Source of the DNA: Halobellus rarus
Lineage (GTDB): Archaea > Halobacteriota > Halobacteria > Halobacteriales > Haloferacaceae
Reading direction: 5' to 3'
NCBI RefSeq assembly: GCF_024494595.1
Contig: NZ_JANHDI010000011.1
Span: 62,001 to 126,000 of the forward strand
Length of the DNA: 64,000 nt
Under the pieces are notes generated by a model. The model searched no databases. It was not told the DNA's origin and was given only the letters and a program-made list of their open reading frames with translations. Made by a program: the position numbers and the translations under genes. Each line of letters opens with the position of its first letter. Position 1 is the first letter of the stretch. This document shows positions 35,103 through 43,554 of this stretch, one piece after another.

Positions 35103-35414
35103 TTAGAAGTCTAGAGGTATTTCCACATCTTCATCCGAATTAACAAGGAGATCAAATGCTGGATGCTTGTAAAGAATCTCTCGACAGTCACGGCAACGTG
35201 TGAATAGCGGCCTTTCAGCATCCCAAAAGTCAGAGCGCAGAACGACAGCAGAATCGTTTGTGCCGTAATGGCCGCCAGATGTTGAGAAATGGTTGAATTC
35301 ACGCCCCCCACACTCGGGGCAAGAATCCGTCATATTTTCCCAGTTTTCACGTTTGACGCCCGAAATTGTCTGCTCGTTCCCGTTCTCATCAATAACTCGT
35401 ATCGAGAGTTCCAT
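35103..35414 (-). CDS. Small zinc-binding protein of the modification operon
   Basis: A 103-residue protein. The N-terminal 30 residues are beta-rich (MELSIRVIDENGNEQTISGV), then DSCPECGGREFNHF and RCRDCREILYK give two CxxC pairs about 45 residues apart, probably one zinc site. It lies 61 bases after the AAA ATPase stop, last in the operon TGT - wHTH - ATPase - this gene. The function is unknown. Confidence 0.6.
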   Translation of the reverse strand: MELSIRVIDENGNEQTISGVKRENWENMTDSCPECGGREFNHFSTSGGHYGTNDSAVVLRSDFWDAERPLFTRCRDCREILYKHPAFDLLVNSDEDVEIPLDF

Positions 35415-35475
35415 TGAATTTCGCCTCCGCCCCTCGTGGGCGAGAAAAACAAACTACAGCGGGGAATCTCAGATG

Positions 35476-36633
35476 TTAAAATACCTCTTGGGCAAACTCA
35501 GTGGTAATTTCTGACCGCCCCTCATTTGCGGCTTCGTCAAGAATACGACTACAAACAGAGAGAACTTGTCGAATATTCCCCTGTGAACGCTGGAGAATCA
35601 GCTCAAGGCTCTCTTTCGTAAATGGGCGGATAGGACGACCAGATCCAGCTGCCGTCCGTTCCCGATCAAGGTAGTCCTCAACAAGTTCGTAGAGGTTTTC
35701 TGCTGTTAACGGGCGAAGAGCGACCTCCTGACCGATACGTTCGCTAAAGGCATGGTACTCACTCATAACGTCTTGCCAAACTTCAGGTGCGCAGCCAAAC
35801 AACATAGAGAGCCCGGAACTGTTTTGATCCATAAGGTGCCGGATACTGTTTAATGTCGCTTGCTCGTTCTTTGGCGTGAGACGGGCGATGCTCTCGAACT
35901 CGTCAACGAAGACAAAGACACCCGTAGACCCAAGGTCAAGAAGGAGATTTTTCAACGCTGTGAAGGCCCGAACACCCATCGTATCGTCGTCAAGGGCGCT
36001 GTGAATCTCCATTTCTTTGCGTTGCTCATACCGAATCCCTTCGGCTGTAAGCCACTGCCACGCATAGAGATTCGTATCCTCATAGACCATATGGATGATT
36101 GCCCGTGCAAAGTCAGCAAACTTTGTTACATCGCTCAATTGTCTGATTGCCTCCGGAACGATCTCAGAAAGAAGTACATCACCCTCATCAATCAGTGACT
36201 GCATCGCGTTCGCGGTGTCTGGGGTGGCCTCAGTAATCTCACAAGTAATTGTGGCAAGATACTCGTAGGCGAGTTCTTGGAGTCGATTGAATCCAAGATC
36301 GTAGATAAACTCGTGATAGATGTCGAGGAATCCCTCGCCAGGTTGTGCAACGTAACCGACAACGACATCGTCGCGGTCACGGAGCAACGATCGCGTGTAC
36401 TTGAGGGTATGGGACTTCCCATTTCCGTACTTTCCAGTAACGACGAGATGTTTCGATTTCCCCGTCGAGAGCATCGACGAGACAGTCGAGCTAATCTGCT
36501 TTGTGACGTGTGGTTGGCCACAATATATTTCTGGATCTGCGGCAGGAACAGGGCTGTACGGGAAGGGGTTCGCTTCAAGATCGAATTGTGAGTAGTCCTG
36601 CTGTTCGTCCGTAATAGTGAATGTATCGCTCAT
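35476..36633 (-). CDS. AAA+ ATPase (ORC/Cdc6-like), TGT-operon component
   Basis: A 385-residue ATPase. It starts with NPFPYSPVPAADPEIYCGQ, an N-terminal motif of conflict-system AAA ATPases. Walker A GKYGNGKS lies at residues 67-74, Walker B VFVFVDEFESI near 240, a sensor-like LFGCAPEVWQ near 285, and a helical lid with GNIRQVLSVCSRIL near the C-terminus. The start at 36633 shares one base with the stop of the upstream wHTH gene (TAATG). It probably uses ATP to load or move the TGT-type enzyme on DNA. It is not obviously related to bacterial DpdB, and homology searches are needed to name it. Confidence 0.75.
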   Translation of the reverse strand: MSDTFTITDEQQDYSQFDLEANPFPYSPVPAADPEIYCGQPHVTKQISSTVSSMLSTGKSKHLVVTGKYGNGKSHTLKYTRSLLRDRDDVVVGYVAQPGEGFLDIYHEFIYDLGFNRLQELAYEYLATITCEITEATPDTANAMQSLIDEGDVLLSEIVPEAIRQLSDVTKFADFARAIIHMVYEDTNLYAWQWLTAEGIRYEQRKEMEIHSALDDDTMGVRAFTALKNLLLDLGSTGVFVFVDEFESIARLTPKNEQATLNSIRHLMDQNSSGLSMLFGCAPEVWQDVMSEYHAFSERIGQEVALRPLTAENLYELVEDYLDRERTAAGSGRPIRPFTKESLELILQRSQGNIRQVLSVCSRILDEAANEGRSEITTEFAQEVF

Positions 36634-37529
36634 TATGTATTCTCCTGGGTGAAGGTAACGTCGCGGTCGTGCACGGCGAGATAGTAGTACTGTTTGTCGA
36701 ACTGTTCGACACCAGCCATTACTTGCTGACTGGATTGGGAAGTCGAGACGAGTCTGTCCTCGTCTGCAAGCGTGATCGCCTTGATACCAAGCGCTGAATC
36801 TTTCGCAGCCGTATCCATTGGAGCCCCTGAAAGCTCGAGTTTCCCGACGTTCTGTTGGCAAAGGCTGAGAAGCGCTTCGTCGAACGCCTCTCGGGAGCAG
36901 CCAAGCCGTTCACACATCTCTTCTCGGAGTCGAGGAATCGAGAGATAGCGTTGGCGGAGATCGACACCGGCTGTCTGTTCTAGTTCATCATAGACTTTCA
37001 GTAATACAAACGGGAAGTGACTGGGAATCGAATCTTGTGCTGCGGGATAGTAGCTTCCCGTAAAGGCATTGCGCTGAACGCGGCCAAGTCGCTCAGCCCA
37101 ATCTCCAACTACCTCGACACTCGTCTGATTGAACGAATATGGTGTGAACTCTTGTTTGCTCTCAAGATACTCTAGGAGTGTCTCAAGGTCGGCGTGTTCT
37201 GTGTCGTCAACAGCGTCGACGAACATTCCGTAGTGAGGACTGTGTGTCGAAAGGATCTGACTTACCTGCGTCCAGTCTTCGGTCCGGATCGCACCGAGAA
37301 AACGACTTCCGATCTCTGTAGTCGTATATGTTGGCTCAACGCCGGTGTCGTCTTCTGCGAGGAGTCCGATTCGGCTAGCCTCTAGTATTGTTTCACGTGC
37401 CCGCCGATGACTGACATCAAGCGCGTCTTCAAGTTCTGCGGTCTCTTTAGATCGGTCCGCACAGGCGTGCGTGAGTTCGACGAGACGGCTCAGAGTGACC
37501 GGCCGAACGGTCGCTCGTTCGTCGCTCAC
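36633..37529 (-). CDS. Winged-helix protein between the TGT and the ATPase
   Basis: A 298-residue protein. The N-terminus has a winged-helix pattern (TAELEDALDVSHRRARETILEASRIGLL, then TTTEIGSRFLGAI). The rest is helical with no catalytic signature. Its start overlaps the TGT stop by 4 bases and its stop touches the ATPase start, so all three are tightly coupled. Size and position resemble those of the wHTH protein before the large ATPase at 62324-63187, so the two could be equivalent adaptors. Family not recognised. Confidence 0.65.
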   Translation of the reverse strand: MSDERATVRPVTLSRLVELTHACADRSKETAELEDALDVSHRRARETILEASRIGLLAEDDTGVEPTYTTTEIGSRFLGAIRTEDWTQVSQILSTHSPHYGMFVDAVDDTEHADLETLLEYLESKQEFTPYSFNQTSVEVVGDWAERLGRVQRNAFTGSYYPAAQDSIPSHFPFVLLKVYDELEQTAGVDLRQRYLSIPRLREEMCERLGCSREAFDEALLSLCQQNVGKLELSGAPMDTAAKDSALGIKAITLADEDRLVSTSQSSQQVMAGVEQFDKQYYYLAVHDRDVTFTQENT

Positions 37530-38560
37530 GTCAGCCTCCGTACTTGCTGCTTTGCGGTTTGATAGGCACGCTGGGTGACCTCATTGCCTTGGAAGCGGAG
37601 GTCAAGGTACTCCTCAATGTCCCAGTCAGATTCGGAAACATAGCGGAAGCGACGAAGTTCAGTCGCGAGTGCCCAGAGATTATGCTGGGTGAGTGCAGTT
37701 CGGTCCTCACGAATGTCATCAAGCGTCCGCTGTCCACAAATGGGGCAAGGACATGGAAGACGCTCCAAGGATTCGATATTCCGGAGTTCTTCTCCTCCAA
37801 ACCCAGGAATGAGGTAATTTCGATTCCCAGCACTCCGGATAAACGCCGATGAGTCGAAACTGTCAACACCGAGGTAGAGGAGAAGTGGCTGGTAAACGAG
37901 TCCACCAAGTCCGTACACATGGAGGTGTTTGTCGGTTGCTTTTCTCGCCGAAAGTATTAATTTTGTAACCTTTTTGTAGTCGGTCCGAATTGGGACCATA
38001 CTCCCGAGCGCATATCCGTCGAAATCGCCGTGCTGTTCCAGATACCGGATGTTGTTCCGGACTGTTTCTGGGTCATAACCATGGACGCTTGCCAAGAGAT
38101 AGCCACTGCCGTCGTGTTTGTCACTCGCTTCAAGTGCGTAATCAGTACTCTGCTCAACTCGACGCTCGTTCTCAGCATCTCGGTTGTCGCGTGCAAGCGG
38201 AATGTCGACAGTCCCGTAGATGTCGGCGTCAAGGCGCCGTTGTGTCTCGAGCGTTTTTGCTGGGGTAGTGTCCACATCTCCGGATGTGAAATCAAACCCA
38301 CCACTGTCTGCAAACACGATCGTATCCTCGGGGACACCCATTTCGTCTCGGAGCGAAACGTCGCTCGTCAGTCGGTCCCACATAGGTTCTCGATTTCGGA
38401 TCGACCGAGCGTTGATCATCGCCGCCGAAAATTCTGGGATGGTGCCTGCGTATGCTGGGGTGTTGTCACTCGATCGCTTGCCTAAATTGCGCACCGGGAA
38501 GAGCACCGGTGTCTGCAACTCCCTTCTGGGAAGATCGAGTTTTCGTTGTCTGTATAACAT
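37526..38560 (-). CDS. dpdA: TGT-fold transglycosylase, DpdA-like (short form)
   Basis: A 344-residue protein with the whole tRNA-guanine transglycosylase core. IVFADSGGFDF holds Asp85, the base-recognition or acid position of TGT; VYGLGGLVYQPLLLYLGVDSFDSSAF holds Asp236, equivalent to the nucleophile in GIDMFDCV; the zinc site is C270xC272xxC275...H293. No PUA domain follows, unlike archaeal tRNA TGT. Such a lone TGT domain beside preQ0 synthesis and helicase genes is typical of DpdA, which places 7-deazaguanine in DNA in bacteria. It is the first gene of the wHTH/AAA operon; TTATATAA lies about 33 bases upstream. The DNA target is inferred from context. Confidence 0.75.
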   Translation of the reverse strand: MLYRQRKLDLPRRELQTPVLFPVRNLGKRSSDNTPAYAGTIPEFSAAMINARSIRNREPMWDRLTSDVSLRDEMGVPEDTIVFADSGGFDFTSGDVDTTPAKTLETQRRLDADIYGTVDIPLARDNRDAENERRVEQSTDYALEASDKHDGSGYLLASVHGYDPETVRNNIRYLEQHGDFDGYALGSMVPIRTDYKKVTKLILSARKATDKHLHVYGLGGLVYQPLLLYLGVDSFDSSAFIRSAGNRNYLIPGFGGEELRNIESLERLPCPCPICGQRTLDDIREDRTALTQHNLWALATELRRFRYVSESDWDIEEYLDLRFQGNEVTQRAYQTAKQQVRRLT

Positions 38561-38589
38561 TCCTCCCGCTCGGCTAAGCTGTACTATTA

Positions 38590-38600
38590 CTTATATAATT
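38590..38600 (-). promoter_or_regulatory. TATA box of the TGT/wHTH/ATPase operon
   Basis: AATTATATAA on the minus strand lies 30-40 bases before the ATG at 38560, in the only strongly A/T-rich part of this spacer. Confidence 0.45.
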
Positions 38601-38686
38601 GGCACATAGAGAAATATTGTATTTCTAACCATATCCCAGTCCAGGTAGTATCCCGTTCGGATCGTAGGTAAGGAACTAACTACCTG

Positions 38687-41587
38687 CTAGTACTCCTCAA
38701 ACGCTGCCTGACTCGGTTCGTCTTCAACGCGCCGGCAGAGTTCATCAACCACTTCTGGTTGAAGCGTCTGGACTCCCTCAACGTAGCGAGCAAAGTTCTT
38801 CATATAGACGCCCTTCAGGCCAACAACGATCGTCCCGTGTTTCTTCGCATCCTCCGTGCGTGCAGGGACGGACTCAATATTATCGAACTGGTCTTCGACG
38901 AGTTCGCGATTGAATACGACGCCGATATGATCGGCGCGAACTTCCTGTACCATCTCGTCGATATCGATACTCGTGTAGTAGTCTTTCCCGAGGGTGAAAA
39001 AGACAATATCGTAGTCACTCTCGTCGAGAACACGGCGAAGGTCCGCCTGAATATGGAGTCTTTCGGACCGCTCTCGGATCTCTCCAACGTTCATCGAACT
39101 GAACGTCACCTCGTAGGGTGGGAGGAGTTCAGCTTCCGCAACGAGACCGAAGCCAGCACTGATGAAGTACCGCTCAACGTTGTGCCCGTTCGAGCGAAGG
39201 CGACGAACCGCATCCTGGACATACTGTTGCTGGCGACCGGTATAGAGATCGCGAGCCGCGATTCCGGGCACATTATCGCGAGCAAGGAGGTCTTCGCGGG
39301 AGAATCGGAGCGTCTCGTCGGCATCGAAGACGGGCGCTCCCTCTGGGATTTCTTTGGAGCCGGAACACTGATCGATCACAAGGACATCTAGCTCGTCTGT
39401 TTCGATCTCTGGAGGGTAGGGGAGGAAATCAGAGCCGACAGCATAGTTTTCACCGCAGATTTCGAGCACCTGCTGTCGGAGTTCGTCGGGGTCGCTGTGC
39501 GTGATGACTTCGCAGTCGTTGTCACGCACTGCGGCAGCGATGTCATCGTCAAGCGACCCCGATTCCGTTTCTACAAACAGATACTGATACCGAGCTGCTT
39601 GCTCTGCAAGATTGGCTTTCATCCGATCCGGAGCGAATGAGATCATCGAGGGGGCTTCCTCCCACCATTCATTCACGCCGTTGGCATCGAGAACACCCAG
39701 TTCGGCGACGGGGAGGTCGTGCGTCTGTGTCCAGAATTCAGGATGGGCCTCTCGGAGGTAGTCTTCGACGGTGTCATATCCACTAAGACTTGCTGTCCCC
39801 TTCGTCGCAACGAGGATCTTCGGGAGATCGTCTTCGAATTCATCGTAGAAGCGGCGTGTATTATGAAAGCCCCGCCGCCGGTTCCGATCGTTCCCTCGGA
39901 AAATACAGACCTCAATACCGTGTTCGGCACAGATCGGACAGTCGCATTGCTCCCACGGACGTTCACGGAGGACGGTTTGATACTCCTCCAAGAGGTCTTC
40001 ATCACCGACCCAGACTGCATACTCACGGACAAGTGCCCAGACGCGGTCGTAGTCGCTGACGGCATCGACATCGTCAAGAGCCGTCGTTGCGAGCGGGAAC
40101 TGCTCAAATATATTGGCAGCAGTGTTCAAAATTTCATCATACTCTGCAAATGGAATCGGGGCTTCAGGATCGTCATCCCGGAGCAGTTTGACGAGATTGC
40201 CACGGAGATTGTCGCTAAAGCTCGCTTGGAGTTCACGGCCGTACTCGAAATCCTCCCGGAATGCTGCCTCAACGTCAGCAAGGAGACGAACATCAAACTG
40301 CTCGTCGTGTCGGTGCTCTCGGAGATACTGTCTCGTTGCTGGGAGGATATCTTTAGCAAGCGCGTGCCAATCCTCGAGTGCCTCGCGGATCGAATCTCCG
40401 GCGTCATAAGCCCGGAGCGCCACGAGAGTTTCGCGGCCTCGAAGCGATGTCTCGACAGCCTCGTTTAGATCGTCTCGACTCGAAGGGTATCGGACACGAA
40501 TCGCATCATACCGCTCGTCGTGATCGAGCCGATAATTCTGACCGCCGGTCCACGCCGATCGGAGCATACTGGCACTATCAAAACTCGTCATCCCCGACCG
40601 CCCAACTGTCTCGAATCCTTCTGTTTTCGCGAATCCGAAGACGTGCGAGTCAACGCGTATGTTGTGTTCGCGCTCGAACGTCTTCACTGTCTTCCCCACG
40701 TTCTTGACGATAGCACGGACATCGTGGATCGGACTGCCCGCAACACCGCCGATCCCCAGATAATTGTAGCCGATCTCCAAGACGTCCTCAGCGGCCGCAG
40801 CGTAGGAGTCAGGGTCCCAGCCTTGGATTGCGACCATCAGGCGGAAGGGGTAGTCCTGCTCTTCGTACAGATCGTACATCTCCCGGGCGTTTCGTAATGT
40901 GAGCTCGTACCGAAATCGTGCATCGTCCTCACGGTAGACTGCTCGTTGATCCTGCGCAAGTCGCGCGAGCACGGTGTCGACGTCGCCCCGGAAGTCTTCG
41001 GAAGAAAATGACTCGACATCAGCGTCGAGGCCCGTCCGGATGGTTGGTTCGTATTCATCGACGTACATTGGCCACTCAGCAGGCCATTCGTCGATCATCA
41101 CGTCGACGACATCCGTGATCGTATCCGGGATGTCACTCTTAGAGAAGTCGCTAGTGAAGGCTCGTTCATCGAGATAGAGGCGGCCTTCCTCCTTTCCAGA
41201 ACCGAGGACCAGATGGTCTATCGTGACGCCGACAGTAACATCAAGCGTCTCGTAGAACTCTAGCATCTCTCTGTTTCCGTACGGTGGGAAGGGTTTGGAC
41301 TTGTAGCCCCAGGCGCCACAGTCACTGATCGTTGGGAGCCAGTCCGGTACGGAGAGTACCGGGTCATCATAGACACCGTATTCCGCGAGTCTCTCAGCTT
41401 TCCGGTCCGTCTCTTCGACCTGCTCCCGAGAAATAAGTACGCCATCAATAGGCGTTGTTTCTGGATCGAAGATATCCCAGATGTAGTCTAAATCTCGCTC
41501 CTGGCGGTCAAGCGTGGACAGTTCGTCGTGCTCGAAATCATAGTGAGCGTCGACGGCATCGTCCCACTCAGGAACGTAGAATCTCAC
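38687..41587 (-). CDS. Large TGT-fold protein fused to a YaaA/DUF6884-like domain
   Basis: A 966-residue fusion. The N-terminal TGT-like half has LPTISDCGAWGY (Asp89, aligned to DSGGF), VTIDHLVLG, YNYLGIGGVAGSP, HVFGFAKTEGFETVGRSGMTSFDSASML (Asp337, aligned to the TGT nucleophile) and the zinc site C548xC550xxC553...H575. The C-terminal domain, about residues 733-880, has LVIDQCSGSKEIPEGAP, ARDLYTGRQQQYVQ, ERYFISAGFGLVAEAELLPPYEVTF, as in YaaA/DUF6884 proteins. The start is a GTG at 41587. It is divergent from the preQ0 operon. It may be the main DNA transglycosylase, with the second domain helping in base handling or nitrile conversion; both roles are inference. Confidence 0.75.
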   Translation of the reverse strand: MRFYVPEWDDAVDAHYDFEHDELSTLDRQERDLDYIWDIFDPETTPIDGVLISREQVEETDRKAERLAEYGVYDDPVLSVPDWLPTISDCGAWGYKSKPFPPYGNREMLEFYETLDVTVGVTIDHLVLGSGKEEGRLYLDERAFTSDFSKSDIPDTITDVVDVMIDEWPAEWPMYVDEYEPTIRTGLDADVESFSSEDFRGDVDTVLARLAQDQRAVYREDDARFRYELTLRNAREMYDLYEEQDYPFRLMVAIQGWDPDSYAAAAEDVLEIGYNYLGIGGVAGSPIHDVRAIVKNVGKTVKTFEREHNIRVDSHVFGFAKTEGFETVGRSGMTSFDSASMLRSAWTGGQNYRLDHDERYDAIRVRYPSSRDDLNEAVETSLRGRETLVALRAYDAGDSIREALEDWHALAKDILPATRQYLREHRHDEQFDVRLLADVEAAFREDFEYGRELQASFSDNLRGNLVKLLRDDDPEAPIPFAEYDEILNTAANIFEQFPLATTALDDVDAVSDYDRVWALVREYAVWVGDEDLLEEYQTVLRERPWEQCDCPICAEHGIEVCIFRGNDRNRRRGFHNTRRFYDEFEDDLPKILVATKGTASLSGYDTVEDYLREAHPEFWTQTHDLPVAELGVLDANGVNEWWEEAPSMISFAPDRMKANLAEQAARYQYLFVETESGSLDDDIAAAVRDNDCEVITHSDPDELRQQVLEICGENYAVGSDFLPYPPEIETDELDVLVIDQCSGSKEIPEGAPVFDADETLRFSREDLLARDNVPGIAARDLYTGRQQQYVQDAVRRLRSNGHNVERYFISAGFGLVAEAELLPPYEVTFSSMNVGEIRERSERLHIQADLRRVLDESDYDIVFFTLGKDYYTSIDIDEMVQEVRADHIGVVFNRELVEDQFDNIESVPARTEDAKKHGTIVVGLKGVYMKNFARYVEGVQTLQPEVVDELCRRVEDEPSQAAFEEY

Positions 41588-41719
41588 AGATTCAATTCAC
41601 CGACTTATTCTTTTCTCGCTCCACTATATGAATGTCGTCTTCGGTCGACTTATGCTAAAATATTGTTATACCAGTATTCTACCGATAATACTTTAGGCAT
41701 ACTCGTAGAATACCCGTTC
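41588..41719. promoter_or_regulatory. Divergent promoter between the TGT fusion and the preQ0 operon
   Basis: A 132-base A/T-rich spacer. ATAATACTTTA at about 41685-41695 fits as the TATA box for the GTG at 41720. CATATAGTG (minus, about 41622-41631) or AAAAGAATAA (minus, 41605-41614) fits the fusion gene. The shared spacer suggests that the modifying enzyme and its base supply are controlled together. Confidence 0.5.
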
Positions 41720-42172
41720 GTGTCTATTGAACTGCAATCCAAGTCCATACTCGCGGACACGGATGAACGAACCCTCTACATTGGCGAGGATCGACCGATC
41801 CGAATCAGCACAGGGCATCGCCTACTCCACCACGATGGTAAATGCAGTCGGCCACACGGGCACAACTACGAAATTTCTGTCCGTGTAACTGGCACACTAT
41901 CTGAGGAAGGATGGGTCGTCGACAAAGGAGAGGTGACGGATATTATTGACGAGTGGGACCATCGGTTCCTACTCGAAGAGGGCGATCCCCTGATCGAGGC
42001 TCTCGAAGCCAGCGGAGACGCCGACAGTCTCGTCGTTCTTGAGCACCCGCCAACAGCAGAAGTGATGGGTCTCATTCTCGAGGAGCGACTTCTCGACGAA
42101 CTCCCCGGTGAGATCTCTGATGTCTCAGTCTCGGTGCGTGAAACAGCCGAGCTTTGTGCCAGCAGCTACTGA
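41720..42172 (+). CDS. queD: 6-carboxy-tetrahydropterin synthase
   Basis: A 150-residue protein with the QueD/PTPS motifs: RISTGHRLLHHDGKCSRPHGHNY (catalytic Cys plus the His-rich zinc site), DEWDHRFLLEEGDPL and HPPTAEVMGLI. It makes 6-carboxy-5,6,7,8-tetrahydropterin from dihydroneopterin triphosphate, step 2 to preQ0. An upstream in-frame start at 41528 lies inside the divergent gene, so the GTG at 41720 with its TATA box is preferred. The stop shares one base with the queE start. Chromosomal archaea need preQ0 for archaeosine in tRNA; this copy is in a mobile island. Confidence 0.9.
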   Translation: MSIELQSKSILADTDERTLYIGEDRPIRISTGHRLLHHDGKCSRPHGHNYEISVRVTGTLSEEGWVVDKGEVTDIIDEWDHRFLLEEGDPLIEALEASGDADSLVVLEHPPTAEVMGLILEERLLDELPGEISDVSVSVRETAELCASSY

Positions 42173-42945
42173 TGCCGGTCAACTCGACAGCCAGCGAAAC
42201 GGCCGCAGACCGGTCAGAAAGGGATACGCTCCCGATTAACGAGCTCTTCTACTCGCTGCAGGGCGAGGGAGAACTCGCCGGCGTCCCCAGTGTCTTCATC
42301 CGCACAAGTGGATGTAATCTTCGTTGTTGGTTCTGCGATTCGTATCACACATCGTGGGAGCCCACACACGGACAAATGGACCTCGAGGAAATTATTGCCG
42401 AGGTGCAGTCCTACGAAAAGGCGAACCACGTCGTCCTCACAGGTGGGGAACCGCTAATCCACGATCGATCAGTCGACCTGCTTCAGCGACTCGACGAACT
42501 CGGGTATCACACGACCGTTGAAACCAACGGCACAATCTATCGCGACGCGCCGATCGACCTCGCGAGCATCAGTCCAAAGCTTGCATCCAGCGCTCCCACC
42601 GCTGAGAAAGATCCGAAGGGAGATGGCGAATGGGCCGATCGACACGAGAAGCGGCGGATCGACACTGACGCACTTGCAGAACTTGTCGATGCCTACAGCT
42701 CGCAATTGAAGTTCGTTATCACCGATAGTGATGATTTGCCAGAAGTCAAGCGGCTGCTGAAGCAACTTCGGAGCGTGGCATCGACCACGATCCTCGATTC
42801 CGACGTACTCCTGATGCCCGAGGGCACGACTCGAGAAGCACTCGATGAGTCGCGTAATAGTGTCGCAGAGCTCGCAATAGAACACGGTTATCGCTACACG
42901 CCGCGACTCCACGTGGATCTCTGGAACGATGCTCCCGGTACATAA
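42172..42945 (+). CDS. queE: 7-carboxy-7-deazaguanine synthase (radical SAM)
   Basis: A 257-residue radical-SAM enzyme. INELFYSLQGEGELAGVPSVFIRTSGCNLRCWFCDS gives the CxxxCxxC cluster at Cys48, Cys52 and Cys55; VVLTGGEPLIH is the GGE motif; ASISPKLASSAP and QLKFVIT follow as in QueE. It converts carboxy-tetrahydropterin to CDG, step 3 to preQ0. The ATG at 42172 overlaps the queD stop (TGATG). folE follows after 3 bases. Confidence 0.92.
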   Translation: MPVNSTASETAADRSERDTLPINELFYSLQGEGELAGVPSVFIRTSGCNLRCWFCDSYHTSWEPTHGQMDLEEIIAEVQSYEKANHVVLTGGEPLIHDRSVDLLQRLDELGYHTTVETNGTIYRDAPIDLASISPKLASSAPTAEKDPKGDGEWADRHEKRRIDTDALAELVDAYSSQLKFVITDSDDLPEVKRLLKQLRSVASTTILDSDVLLMPEGTTREALDESRNSVAELAIEHGYRYTPRLHVDLWNDAPGT

Positions 42946-42948
42946 ACA

Positions 42949-43554
42949 ATGAGTCAGCACTCGCAGATCACACAATCAGACAGCAAAGATAGTATCGACC
43001 AAGAGAAAGCACAGAAAGCGACGCGCCTCCTTCTGGAAGCAGTCGGTGAAGATCCAGACAGGGCCGGACTTACTGAGACTTGGCAACGGCGTGTCCCAGA
43101 AGCCTTCGCAACACTCACAGAGCGGACTCGGGACAGCGAAAAGCCCACAATGCAGACATTTGATGCCGAGGAGGGCAACCTCGTCATCAAAACAGGAATT
43201 CCATTCTATTCGCTTTGCGAACATCACCTGCTTCCATTCTATGGGACGGTGGATATTGCCTACCGGGCCGGGTCAGAGGTCGTTGGGCTCTCGAAACTGA
43301 CGCGGTACGTCCGCTGGCAATCACACCAACTCACAATGCAGGAACGGCTTACAAATGACATCGCATCCGGACTTGCTGACGAATTGGATGCACCAATGGT
43401 CACCGTGGAAATGAACGGAATCCACCTTTGCGAAGCGATGCGTGGGATCGAAACAAAAAGTATGACTACCACTCGGACAGCGGTCGGCGAGCCGACCGAG
43501 ATCGAGCGCGACCAATTCCAGGCAGCGATCGATAGGGATGGTGATCGGCGATGA
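42949..43554 (+). CDS. folE: GTP cyclohydrolase I, type IA
   Basis: A 201-residue protein with zinc ligands Cys90 and His93 in SLCEHHLLPF and Cys161 in IHLCEAMRGIE, plus GLSKLTRYV and the QERLTNDIA helix. This is the bacterial-type FolE that starts preQ0 synthesis from GTP. Its polar N-terminus is about 20 residues. Haloarchaea, as far as I know, normally use the COG1469 (FolE2/MptA) enzyme for this step, so a type IA copy inside the operon suggests transfer of a self-sufficient pathway. It overlaps queC by 4 bases. Confidence 0.92.
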   Translation: MSQHSQITQSDSKDSIDQEKAQKATRLLLEAVGEDPDRAGLTETWQRRVPEAFATLTERTRDSEKPTMQTFDAEEGNLVIKTGIPFYSLCEHHLLPFYGTVDIAYRAGSEVVGLSKLTRYVRWQSHQLTMQERLTNDIASGLADELDAPMVTVEMNGIHLCEAMRGIETKSMTTTRTAVGEPTEIERDQFQAAIDRDGDRR

